DNA from: Aphis gossypii
Taxonomy: Eukaryota; Arthropoda; Insecta; Hemiptera; Aphididae
Length of the DNA stretch: 64,000 bases
Assembly (NCBI RefSeq): GCF_020184175.1
Contig: NC_065531.1
Coordinates: forward strand, 82,244,604 to 82,308,603
Direction of reading: 5' to 3'
The notes under the pieces were generated by a model that was not told where the DNA came from, searched no databases, and saw nothing but the letters and a program-made list of their open reading frames with translations. Position 1 is the stretch's first letter; each line of letters begins with the position of its first letter. Both the position numbers and the translations under genes were made by a program. Below are positions 14,501 through 28,100 of the stretch, piece by piece.

Positions 14501-16188
14501 TATTGCCATTTATTCCTATTATATCTCGATCATACACTAATATCGACGACGATTATCTACAATATTGCATGTACCTATAGTATTTTTACAATTTTTTATT
14601 TTATATTAAACTAATGGAAAAATTATAAGCGCCAATTAGAACTGATAAAAGAAGGAAAATTAGTGAACGTATAATTGCAATTAATATAGTAGAGACGATT
14701 TTGAAGGCGAAGATTCGCGTGTGACACATGCTTTTGCATATTATGTTTAATTCTTGGCCGGGTATGAGATCATCTGGAATCTTAGTTGATGAGACCATAG
14801 GAAATGTTTATATTTAGATTTGAACTGTAAGAAAACGAATGTTTCTTGTCACAGATTAATTTGAATTTTTTAAAACATGAGTAGACTTTATAGTTGGTGG
14901 GGTATCCGTAGAAACAAAACAAATTTTTCTGGTAATCATGTGACTTGAAAATTTAAAATAATTAAGGTGTCGTCTGTGGGTCATCAAAACAATACCGTTT
15001 TGATGGTTTGAAAAATCGGGCCCCGCGAAACACGTCAATATGTCAATATAGTAATATGACAATTTCTAAAAACGCTGCGGCTGCGAGCGACAACGATCGT
15101 CGAATCGGTTTGCATTGGTTGTGTCGCCTATAATACTGTTACCATCACACGATTTACAAACGGCGGGGACAAGTTTGCCGCGAAGAGCAGAGTAGGTGCA
15201 TTTAATACGAAATTTGTACGAGCGTGTGATATAGCGTTTTTCTTCACGTACACCGCCGCTTGTGTCATGCCGGCATTCGTTGCGTAGGCATATATTTATA
15301 AGTATAAATCGTACAGATACGGTAACTCAAAGAAATGGAGAAGTAGAATAAAAAACGGCGAATATACACTATTATAAAAATACGAAAACACGGGTCCGGC
15401 TGGCGCGATTCCAACGATACGATATATATTGTAGGAATATTGCGCGCGCGCGCTCGTCAATAAGGTGTCCGCCGCCGCAAGTCTGTATAAAATAGTTGGT
15501 AATGTACATAATATTATTTTCGATCCGGTTTGAATTTTTTTTTTTCATTTTCCGTCGTCGTCATAAAAATTCAAACTGCATAATGCAATGTATTATATTA
15601 TGTATAGTTCAGTGTAATACTGTAATAGGTACTTATTAAAATACAAGAACATAAAACAGTCACCGAATAAAGAGGAAACGAAACTATCGTCCGAAAATCG
15701 TTTACGGCGCGAATTTACGATAATAATACATACCTACTTAACTCTTTAATCGAAATATCGGATCTGTTTCGTTGATTTATCACGCGCTGACCAATGTCGG
15801 AAAGCAATGTAAACGTAATATAATCTCATTACCTACGTAGGCGCGGGACTCATCGCGCGGGGGTCGACGATTAAAATGCGATAGATCCGTGTGCGCGATA
15901 CCGTTTCTGTCGGTCGTTATAATATTCTTTCTCATCATATATTTTCTCGCTTTGAGTAAGTATACAACCCCCCCCCCTCCCACGTCATGGGTTAGGGGGA
16001 CGCGAGTTTATTTTACCGTCGCGCCGTTAGCATGTTATTATATGATTTAAAATATTTTCTAATATCATCATAATAATAATATTAATACGGTACAAATTAT
16101 TATTATATAGACAAGATTTTATTGTAATTATTTCCTCGGCGACATGCAGAAAATCCCCCGAGAGGAAATGGTCCTGGCAGCGCGCGCA

Positions 16189-16192
<4 letters not shown>

Positions 16193-16244
<52 letters not shown>
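16193..16244. repeat. (AC)n followed by (AT)n microsatellite
   Basis: About 21 AC units followed by a short AT run. It creates the artificial Cys/Val-repeat ORF on the minus strand. Confidence 0.95.
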
Positions 16245-18278
16245 CATAATATTATTAACTTTACCTACCAACTATATTGTATACGAGTAGTGTACTATAT
16301 TATATACATATACATGCACCAAGTATACGACGAAAGTGGTCTGACCGCTTCGATTCACCTCCGCCGTCGGACCTGTCAAGTCTATATCCTAACCGTATCT
16401 ATATATATATATATATATAAGTATACTTTATATTATAACGTATTATCGTTATTGTATATAGATATTTATTATGTACGAAGATGATCCGAAAATGAGACGT
16501 CTCCGCAACGAGACTCCGCTTCTTCTTAAGGACCATGTAAACCGTTTGACGCTATTATATAAAATATATATATTATACATAATATTAATATACATATAGG
16601 TATACACTATACGGGCGTCAGTCTTCGAATTATTTCAGTGTACACACATACGTACTCTACTCACGCATATATATATATATATATTTAAATATACAATTCT
16701 GAAGTCCTTTTGGTATAATACTATATATATGCTATAAAAAAATTAACGGGTTTTTTTCTTATTTTTTTTCGTAATCTTACGTATGATCTTCAAGTTTTAA
16801 AAGCGGATTTGCGTAAAACGGGTAACACTTTTTTACATAAATGTACCGTACGTGAGTGGATATACTATTTTATAATTAAATGACTCTCGGACGTTTCCGT
16901 CATTATGAAAGAGCAGTCAAACTATATTAATAGATACATCCCACGCACTGTTAGTTGGAGCTCGTTTGCTGCAGTTTTGTTCGATGTGTATTACATTAAA
17001 GAAATTATAAAAACGTTTTTGCCATATATACGACGTACGTTTTGATTTTTAGTATTTTAAATCCTTAAAAATTGATGGCCAAATTAACATAAATGATTTA
17101 AGAAATGTACCTACAGATAGGTATACGTATTATTAATTATGAATGCTGTATTTAATTATGTAAGCAGATAAATAGGTACCTACCAGGATCGATTATCTCA
17201 TTTTTTATGTTTTATATTTTGTTATAATAACAACGATTATCAACACACAATGCTTTAAATAATAATGAATATCTGTACTCATTTTTTTTATTAATTACAA
17301 TAAGATACTCATGGCCTAGGCTATATTCGTCTACGGATAAATATTAATATTCTATAGATTTTAAAATTTTAACTACACGTATTTTAACAATAAACTAATT
17401 AATAGTATATGACGACGATAAAATAATAGTATTTATAAGATTGATTATTGTTAATTAATAACAAATAATAACAATATTATTATGTGGTCATAGTATAGGA
17501 ACTAAGTAAAAATATTAGAATAATAACGTTTGTATAAATAATATACGAGTACCTAACATGTATTTTAACTCATACGTCATAACTTAGTAATAATAACAAT
17601 AATAATAATATTTTATCTGAGGAAGCGTTATAACTAAAAATTTAAGAATTTAAGACCGATCTATATAAAGTTATGGTGAATTTTTATGTAAATAATGTTA
17701 AAAACAATGGACATTTTTGGCATAGACTACAAAGTATATACCTGACAGAAAAAAAAGAGATATCAAGCTAAATAAACATTTTTATTTCATATTTTACGTT
17801 ATTTTACGTTATTATAAAAATCTAGAACTACATTTCAACCATATTTTTTACATTCAAATTTTTAATTTTTAATTTTTAATCCCGAATATTACAATAACGC
17901 TATCATATATTAAAATACCTAGTATAATATAATAAGCATTTTTGATTCCGAAGACAAAAATGTTGTCCTTGACCGGGACATTCGATGACCGTGGATAGGC
18001 GCAAATGTCTATATGACCCCTTATTGTAATTACTGCTCATACACCTACCGTATATGGTAGGATTGTGAATAATAATAAATAAAAAAAAATAACGTGAAAA
18101 TATACATATACAATATTATTATATACATCACATGACCCGCAGACAATTATAGTGTACTTACGTACACGTGTAATGTGTATGCTATCTATTTAGGTAGTAA
18201 TTTACATGAAGAATTTATACTTTTGATACTTTTTTTATTATTGTTTTGTATTTAACGTAGAAATTTATTTTTTTTCAG

Positions 18279-18368
18279 TCACTCAGCGGATTTTTGATGA
18301 TGATGACCCAAAACGGCAAACTCCTATACATATCGGATAATGCTGCAGAATATTTGGGACACTCGATG
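18279..18368 (+). CDS. dys: dys exon: start of PAS-A domain
   Basis: Thirty codons, phase 0 at both ends, encoding the N-terminal beta strands of PAS-A: LSGFLMMMTQNGKLLYIS, then DNAAEYLGHSM. The acceptor is a long T-rich tract ending in cag at 18276-18278, and the donor is gtaagt from 18369. The short exon is embedded in AT-rich DNA but keeps an uninterrupted family match across all 30 codons. The preceding exon, expected to carry the bHLH-to-PAS linker, should end in phase 0. No such exon was recognised upstream in the window. Confidence 0.92.
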
Positions 18369-21300
18369 GTAAGTACCTACCATATCTAACCCGTATATGC
18401 CTAAGTTACGCGTATTACAATATTATCTACATATAAGTCACATTGCTGTGGTGTATATAGGTTCACACTTCATTATTATATTATTATTACGTGCGCAAGC
18501 TCTATATATTTAATACTTTATGACTTTCTCCCTCGGTCAACCAAACTAGAAACTCTAGATTTTGCAAATGGGTACCAATCATATCTATATCTGTTATATA
18601 TGCATATTATAATATGTGTGTCTTTCACAACTATTGACCTTTTGGGTTCAAACCAATATTATAATATACCTACCTATACGCATACAGTATAAACGAAAAA
18701 GAAAAAAAATCAATTACCTAATTTCTAGACCGGTCCGATTTCCACGTCCGTACGCATTTAAAAAAATATTAAGAACGAGAACTATACAATAATTATGATT
18801 TGAAAAAGAAAAAAATATTGGAAAACGGGTTTTGTGGTCACTGCGAGCCCGTAGGCTCTGCCCGGACGCCCACGCCTTTCACCCGGGCATACGTACGCGT
18901 ATTATACGTACATGTGTCGCTGGTTTCGAGATACCAAAACTGCAGCAACTTTCCGGAGTAATAATAATATATATTAATGTGCTTTTTTTCTGTCTGTCTC
19001 TGTCTCCGTTGATTCCGTTCTCTGTGCTTCTCGCTCGCTCGCTTCTATTACGACTGTTAATGGAAAAACGGGTATCGATAATTTATTACTGGTAATTTAC
19101 CAACGGTATTTTTTTTTTATGTATATTATATTTTATCTTTTTGTTTTCACACTGGAAGTTATCTTGTTCGCAATAGCAACGCGTTCACGCACAAAGTGCG
19201 AACGATGACGAAGTAATATTTGTAATTTATTTTGACCAACGAGACAAACACATACCCGACTACCTGAGTATAATCTCTAAGTGTATATGTTTTGATTCTG
19301 GTAGTTACTGTATATTATAATACAAAGATAACGAAATGGAAATTTTATTAATAACTTGTAGTATGTGTATAATTATAATTGTTGACCAAAAAATCGTGGT
19401 GTAAACCATTTAGAGTATGTAAAAAATAATATTATATTAATATCTACATGATTTCTTTACGGGCTGTGTTACAAGTTCAAATCGTTCGATCTTTAATAAT
19501 GTCGTTTTATAAATTTGCAACATTGCAAGTCCTTAGGACAGATTCTAGTAGAAGTTTAATTTGGTTTTACTGTTACCTACAAACACTTTAAAGACCCGGT
19601 AAACCATGTAACTCGAAGGATTGGTTTTAAATGACCACCTACGCGAAAATAATAAACTGCCATCGGGTTTCGAATAGTCATAATATAATAACGGGCCCGA
19701 GCTCTATCTGAAATTGAATATCAATAATAAAAAAAAATATGTGGCTTACCACGGAAGTACAGCAATGTTACGTCATTAAAACACATACAATTTATAGCGA
19801 TTTTGATGTTTCGCTGGGAGAGCATCGATACCTACACGATAAATGATAATATACCGTATATAGGTACAACATACAGTGAGATATTGTTAAAATTTTCAAT
19901 TAGCATAATAATATCGAACGTCAAAATCTTATTAGGTTGGTGAAAGTTAATTCGTTTTTGTTTTTGTTTTTTACCTATATGAAAAACCACTAAACATTGA
20001 TTGAGCACTACTTAGAGAATATTAATCCGAAGGCAACCGAAAAACATGCAGTGTGTTTTTCGTTCACTCCTACACGTGAATCCGGCCTACTCGTCGATCC
20101 TACCGTAAACCGCACGCGCCGACTGACCAAATCGCCTACAGATATAATAATAATATAATATGATAGCATAAATGCGCACGTGCGTATTTTATATAGGTAT
20201 ATATAAATTTGTCATAAAAATCCTTTGAACAAGATAAAGTCAGCATGGCCCTTGACCAGTGTCTATCTTATAGTGCACTTGTGCAAGTAAATTATCATTA
20301 AGTCCACCGTGAAATCCGTTTCAAATCCCAAACAATGATACTCAATGTGTGGGATAAAGGGAGCAAAAGTACGAATTATGTATAATTACACTATTTTATG
20401 GAAAGCAGTAGGGTGAATGTGTGTGTACCTATGTGTAATCGCATGGAAAAGTGGATATTCGAATATAAAATACGTTCAAGTATTATAGTATAAAAGCGTA
20501 AAATAATTCGATCATACGCGTGCGTTTTATACAAGTACGATTGTCAGTGTGTACCTATATTATAAATTATGTGAAAAAATGTGTGAGCACGTGCAATATA
20601 CGATATATTATAATACACAAAATCGAATCTAGAGAAATATCATGTTTTAATAGCAGACACAATACCTATATAATGTACGAGATACAACTACAACGGCGTA
20701 TTTTTTATTTTATCGTTATTAATCCATCCGAACATTTCCGAGGGGCTTAACGCCGCCCTCTTGTTATCGCACCTCACACACACACCTATTTAACGAAAAA
20801 AGCAGGTAACGCGCACTGGCACGATCGACTTCGATAATAATATTATCGACCACTTATAGTCGTATATTGTATACATACATCATATATGTGTTTCGTGGAT
20901 ATGATAGGTGCGATGCTTTGTAGTGTGTTCTTCTTTTTGGTGATTCGATAACACATCAACTATAGAAGCTAAGCGTTCCGTTTCATCGTCATAGTTGCTG
21001 TAGTTGTTATTTTTTTCACCGTGATAACGTTTACGTCGAAGGAATGTAACCACTGCAGTGATCTTCGAAAATATTGTGTTATAAATTATAATATTATTGA
21101 CTAGTTTCTCTCCGCACGACGTTCGTTCCCACATTTTGTCGAGACTTATCGATACACCTATGATGTTATTGTGATACATTATGCGTACCCCATTTTCTAG
21201 TACATTAAATGTTTCCTAACGTGATATATCGTGCGCATGCGTTCAATTAATATTATACATTATTAGATTCGCGATAAGAAAAATAGGTATATATAATGTG

Positions 21301-24300
21301 TTTTGGTTCTAAAATTTCGGTTGGTTGGTAATTCATACGATGTAATTTAGATAGATATATGTACCTGCTTAAATCACATTATACGGTGGTGAATTACACT
21401 GTGAAAATTTAATGTGCCATAAATATAACGTAATTTTATTCTATTAAATGATAATAAAATCTATTATCTTACATGATCTACATTTAAAACTGCATTAAAA
21501 ATAATTTGTTTAACGACCAATAATTCGCATTTGTAGGTCACGCTGCGTATATTATATACGTACATATGTCCACTGATGTATGTAGGTATGTAATATATTT
21601 ATAGTGTTTTCTTAGTTCATGCCAAGGGCGAACGGTTATTCAGCTAAAAATTGCAAGCAAATTGCGTACTATTATGTATTTAAACACAAACATATATACG
21701 CACGTGTGTGTATGTACCTGCGTTTAAGTTATTGATTATATGTCAGACAGTATGGACACCTTATGGTATTTACGGACAAATGCAGCAAGCCTATGTACCT
21801 ATATTATGTACCGCAAATTATGTATACAGGGTGTTCAACCGTGTTCGTCCTCGTACATACCCGCCCACATTTTGCATAATTAACCGTTAGATAACTTAAG
21901 GTTTATGCTTATTCGAACATACTCAATAAAAATCAATAATTACTTGACTTTTGTAACATTTAAATAAATTAGTTCAATAAATCAGCTTTCTCGGAATATT
22001 TTTGAACTAACTTGTAAACATGAATTAATTGTATACTAGATAACATACCTACAACAAAGTACCGTAATTCATAATAATTGCATTATTTGGACATCCATTA
22101 CAATAAAATATTTTTAAAATATAATTAATCAAAAAAAGTATTTATGATGAAGAAAAACACGACAGTTCTATAAATAAAAATCTAACAGAATAATAATAAT
22201 AATAATAAACCAGATAAATAAACAATAATACTTCACCTACCTACCTATAAAAATGGTTTCGCCATCACATAATCTATACATACGAGTTGTACCCGAATGT
22301 TTTTTACGACGCTAACGTCATGTCGTTTGGTGAACGAATTAGCGTCGTATTATATTATGACATTTGCTTACTATATAAATATCATAATACCTACCGCAGC
22401 AACTGATCGATCGAATTGCGTCTCGTAAATATGTCATTGACCATATTGTACCTACATGTATAATATATATGTATGTGTGTATATCACACAGTGCTGGTGA
22501 CTTTAACGCAATTATATTAGCATTTCGACCATTTAATTCTTATAATAACAATATATCGTTCGGTCTTTAACAGTTATATTTCTTTCCGATTAGAAAGTAA
22601 AAGACTTTAATGCTTAGTTCGACGATTTCGTACATTTTCGTGTTACATGATGACGTTTTGTGAGTTACAGCGAAAGCCAAACGCGGTCAAAGTTTCGTCG
22701 GCTGTAGGAAAAGAGTACTGCCATCTGATAAGGTTCATTAGGCCGGCGCGACGTTATTCCTTATATATATATATATATATAATATATTATACCTATATCT
22801 ATACATGCGTCGCTATTGAAACTAAACATTGGCGCAACGGTCGATTAACGACATTTATTGATTTCCTACCCATAAATCGTCGCTTAACAATATATGTATA
22901 CACGCGTACATTATATTATACAGTGTGCGCGCCTTATCGCCGTACTGCCATCTTTCTTTTTTTAATACGCATTTTTACTTCTCCTACAAGGACCGCCACA
23001 ACGTTCTCAATGGCACAAAAATATTGTATCCTTCCCGCGAACTCTATGGATTAGAAGAGTCCTTTCACTTCCCCACTACCTCCCCCACACACCATAATAT
23101 ACACATACATATAATATTATACATTATATATATATATATACATATACATGAATTACAATAGAATATATTGTAATAAGATCGAATCCTTAAGCGTATATAT
23201 AAGTATTATATATTAAATATTATACATTATATTTTACATATAATGCGCATAATATATACTTGTATAGTAAATGTCCGCGCATCTCTTCTGACATTTTATA
23301 ATTCATCACGAGCAAACAGCGATTACTTGCGCACATTTTAAATTATCTTAACTGTATACCTACATTGATACGTTAATGTATTTTTCTGAGAATTTTTACG
23401 CTTTTACGTATAGAATATTTAATCATTTTACTGCATTTGTTTTGTGCTTAATAGATTGTTAAAAAAAACTACACAAAATATGAGTATTTGTCTTACCTAT
23501 TTTTAAAATATTTAATTACTTCCGTTAGTACCGGGCGATACGAATTAGGTATCTTCTTTTAAAATATAGAGATTTCGTTTAATTGCAGTATAATACTTGT
23601 GTACCTACATCATATACATACAGTGTTATCTGAACATTACAATGTAGATACTTATAATATTAAAATATTAAAGTTGAGAGAATTTCATCACAACTTTATA
23701 ATAGTAATGCGTACACATTTTGATGCAAAACAAATTATTTGACATGTATCCTGCAAATTGTTAGATTTCTACTCGTTTTTCAGTGACTTAAAATTATATA
23801 TACGATATATTTCCATAGATGTTTAATGTTTATGTTTCTAAAATGATGAGAGCTACTACGTTAATAGAATACATTTATCCATCATTTATCAGCTGTTATC
23901 TTCGTAGTTTACGGTAACCTAATCTAACCATGGCTAACTTATGTTAAGCAGTTTCAATTTTGAGTCATTTGCGAATACTTTAATACAGGTATATAATATA
24001 TATATATAGGTACTATTTATTTTTATGATGGACAACCGCTACGATGACGATGATAAAGGTGATTTTTTGTCACTATCTCGAATTCGTTAGTAAATAGATA
24101 GTCTCAGTGATTTTCTGAAATAAAGCGTATGGTTGCAAATTTCGGTGGTTATGGACACATACCTAGTACAATTATTCAGGCCAAACTGTCATATTAGGTA
24201 TACCACGACTACCAGTGAAGAATACGAATTACCGGTTTACGTCGACAGTCACACCGTGATAAGTATACGTATACAAGAACTACACGGCTCCAGTACGCGA

Positions 24301-25123
24301 GGTCCTTTGTCGGCAAAGCGTAGGCATAAGTTAGGTTTGGATGTACCTACCTATAGTACCTATATAGTATATACCTTACCTGTATACCTACAATAGTACT
24401 ACAGTAGTATTATCAATTTAGATTATAATATTATACCGGGTGATGCATAACGTGAGAAACTCATTATTTTATAAGATACTAATATTTTTATGAAAATATT
24501 TATTTTACATGACTAAGTCATAAAAAATAGAATTTTTGAAAAAAATTGTGTTTTAGTATACAAGACAGCTTGTGTTTTTTAATTCCTTATTCCAAAGCAA
24601 AATATTTTTAGAAGTATTTCGTGTTGTTTAAAATCAAGTTTTAAAATTTAAGTGAGCCACGTAGAACCACAGGTACTCTGCTAAATGTTAGTGCACTACT
24701 TCACTCATCTCAAATTTTAAATATTCATAAGTCATGAATGTGAAAAAAATATTTTCAAAACCATTAGTGCTTTCTGAAATAATGAATGTTTTATATTAAA
24801 TGGATCACCCCGTATATACATGGTTTCGTGTATATATGTGTATGTGTGGTGTATCTATGTAATATGCGGTACCTTGGCGCGCGAGTACGTGATCGGACGC
24901 TAACAAGACGAATTCCCGCTGCAGTCAAAGGTTATAAATATTATATTGTTTTGCACGGACAGCCGACGTTGTCGATGATGATCTTGCAGTCGTTCGTTTC
25001 GAAAAACCCGCTCCATCGGTTTCCTTGTTTGTGTGTGGTGGTCGAAAATCATTATTATTATTTCGTTTTCTTCTAATTGATCGTTTATCGTAAAAATTAA
25101 CATCGAAACTGGTTTAGTTATTA

Positions 25124-25156
<33 letters not shown>

Positions 25157-28100
25157 ATTGCCATTATTTTTATTATTATTGCTATTTTTATTACTATTAT
25201 TATTACTGACATCGGCGGCAAACGATCGTTATAAATAGCGGAGGAGGAGTTTGTCGAGTGCCATACTCCTCCTAAAGGAAGCGTTTTAAGTCCGGTTTTA
25301 TTCGGATGTACCTTCAGTATATAGTAATAATATGTATAATCATGGACTTAAAATATGTACATTGTACATTACCTGTATATTTATACAATAGCTGTGACCA
25401 TGGTAACATAATATGATAAATTATTTATGCGATTAATAAGTAATCCTAATTAGATTTATGTCTATTGGAGAGCGGAAACAGGTCTTCTTGATGTATTAGA
25501 CGCACTCGCAAATAAACATAGTTATTAAATACATTTTCCTCGCAATAAAAATAAATAATATACAGTAATATTTTTTAAGCTTTCAAATGGATGAGTGCAT
25601 ATTATATAATATATACCTATAGAAATAGAATCCAACTCAATGCGATTGATCATTCATCATTGTATTAAGCTTTTCTACAGTTCTACAACAGTTTAAATTA
25701 CTATGCAACAGTTATTTATTAATTATCTATAAAATAAACCATGTAATTTCATCGTTCTATAAATATAACAATAATGATAGTCTTCAGCTTGTTCCCTAAT
25801 CTATTGATACATCAACGGTATTGTATATAAATACATGAGTCGAGAAATTTTAAAAATTTGAATTTTTTTCTATATATTATAATAGTATAATATTATATGA
25901 TTTTTGCACTTGTGGAATATCGAAAATAGTTATTCGACGATAGGTACACTTACACAATTTATTATTACATTGTTAACTCGGTTATAGGATAATGTCGAGA
26001 CCGTTTTTCATTGACTTGTTCTGATAACGTTCTCGTACGTATTAAATAACACTATGTATAATATATAACGCAGACAATACTATATAATATACAACAGACT
26101 AGACGCATATAATATGTAACCCGCGAGTTCAAGTAAACTTTGATAAATATTCAAACAATAGAAAACAATCGAGTACATTTTTTTACCTTATGGAAAAAAA
26201 TCTGCATTCAGTGCAGCATATATCACTAATGCGAAGATGAATTCGCGTCGTGGCTTTCTTTGGCAAATGAACCCATACGAGCAATGTACCTATATGCACT
26301 GTGCATTGTTCGCCTGCTCCTACTGGTTTATTTTTTTTTCATCTTGTTATTATTATTTTTTTCCTTTTATTTTTATTCTTCTCCTCTACTGCGTCTTTTT
26401 TTTCTCTTCAGGATTTATCGGAAAGCGTTGTTCAACCGATCTTTACCACGGCCATTTCCCTATATTGTTCAATATCCATACATAAATCCGCTAATGAGGT
26501 TAATTAAGCCGTCTAGCCTTCGGAGAGACAAGCTGCGGGGGGAAAATCGAAAAAGCTCCTCATCAGATAGAGATCGACGAGACAACGACAAGGTACAAAT
26601 ACGAGTCGGCCGCGAAAAAAAAGGTAGATAGGTAGGTAGGTACGTATAGTAGATACGCGGGTAAAAATAAAATATAAAAACGAAACAAAAAAAAATAAAT
26701 AAATAAAAAAAAGTAACCAGATCATGAGAAACTAGAGATTTCCCATCGAGATAAACGCCGTTTTCCAACAGTTGCGCCGGGCACGTTCTAACCATGATTA
26801 CGTGAAGACTAACCCTCTCCTCCTATAATAATATATATATATATAATATATATGTATATTATTATAAACTACCAAGCCAATTTAACGTGCGAAAGCGTTG
26901 TATATATTAAGGGCATCATAAACCTGTGCTTTTGGAACCGATACTTACTGGACGTGCGTAAATTAAAACTCGTCGTATACCTACGAGTAGCGCGTCCATA
27001 CTGCGCATAATAAGACTTTTTTATAACTGTTTCCTCGCGGAAAGAAACACTCATCGAAATCTAGTTCAATTTCAAAATACACAAATTACGTTTTAAATGC
27101 AACCACGTACTGTTAAACTTGTTTTTAAACACAGTAAACGACACACACTCGATGATAATAATTTTTAGATTATAAATAGGTACTAATAAAAAATATTATA
27201 CACGTGTATTTTATTCACTGACAAACGCCAAGAATTAGTGTACCATCAGTCGAGATGAGTGTAGCACTGTAACTATAATAATACATCTAGCGGTAATTTT
27301 TGATCCTTTAATATAATAGTATCTAGGAATATTTCTCGGCTTTAATTTGTGATTATGTCTGACCGACGACGTGTTCAGTTTTTATAATATTTTATGAGTT
27401 GATTTATGATAACGCGATTTGTACATTAATCGTAACATATTTTCGCTAATGGAATACAGTTCCCACGAGGGAAACGTGTCAAAACAATTGTAACTAGTAA
27501 TAACTTGATGTTAGCGAATAAGTAGTTTAAACGTTGAACATCTTGCAAGATGACTATATTTAGAGTAAATGTGACAACATTTTTTATTGTATATTGTAGC
27601 AGAGAAAAAACCAAAACAAAATAAGGTATAATTGTTTTATTTCAGTGATTGTATCTTTTCACGTCCGGACCAACGTCCAATTATTATAGTACCGTTTTAT
27701 ATTATATTCACTACATTCGGTTTCCAGCATTCTAAATTTCAATTGCGTAACGATACAATTTATTTTTATTCAAAAACAAAATTTGCTGACACACGTCGTC
27801 ACACTAGTTATACGTCATAACAACATTGAGGTACACATCACCAAGCATAATCATCATCACAGTCGTTCGCACGCATATTATAGTATACGAAAAAAACCAT
27901 TTGTACCGACCCACGCAACTCATTTGTCCTTATTCGGTATCGCGCATTTCCATATAAATTGATAAATTTTTTTTTTATTTTCTGTTCCACCGCGGCAATG
28001 CGGTGCGGTCGCGTGTTATTTCCTTTTATTATATTACTGAGGTTCATTAAATGCAATACACACATAAACTCGAAAATATTAGCCTACCACAAGACTGCTA

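Larger units (their letters stand above)
1..18278. other. Upstream intron or 5' flank of dys; no firm exon
   Basis: An AT-rich stretch of 18.3 kb. No ORF shows a recognisable domain, and a by-eye search for the bHLH words expected just before PAS-A (an RRDLINAEI-like basic region and a QRLSQLQLMAL-like helix 2) found nothing on either strand. It holds CpG-rich patches near 1930-2240, 3720-4530, 6470-7010, 9890-10075, 10800-11010, 13670-13790 and 14110-14240, plus many microsatellites. It is probably the intron between the bHLH and PAS-A exons, possibly with enhancers or an internal promoter. Confidence 0.6.

Noticed and set aside
21825..21850. TACAGGGTGTTC, resembling a transposon terminal repeat
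   Set aside because: No inverted partner was found within several hundred bases, so it is not called as an element.
22647..23054. 135-codon plus-strand frame in the 14.1 kb intron
   Set aside because: It contains a Tyr/Ile run from a (TA)n microsatellite and has no domain or conservation evidence.
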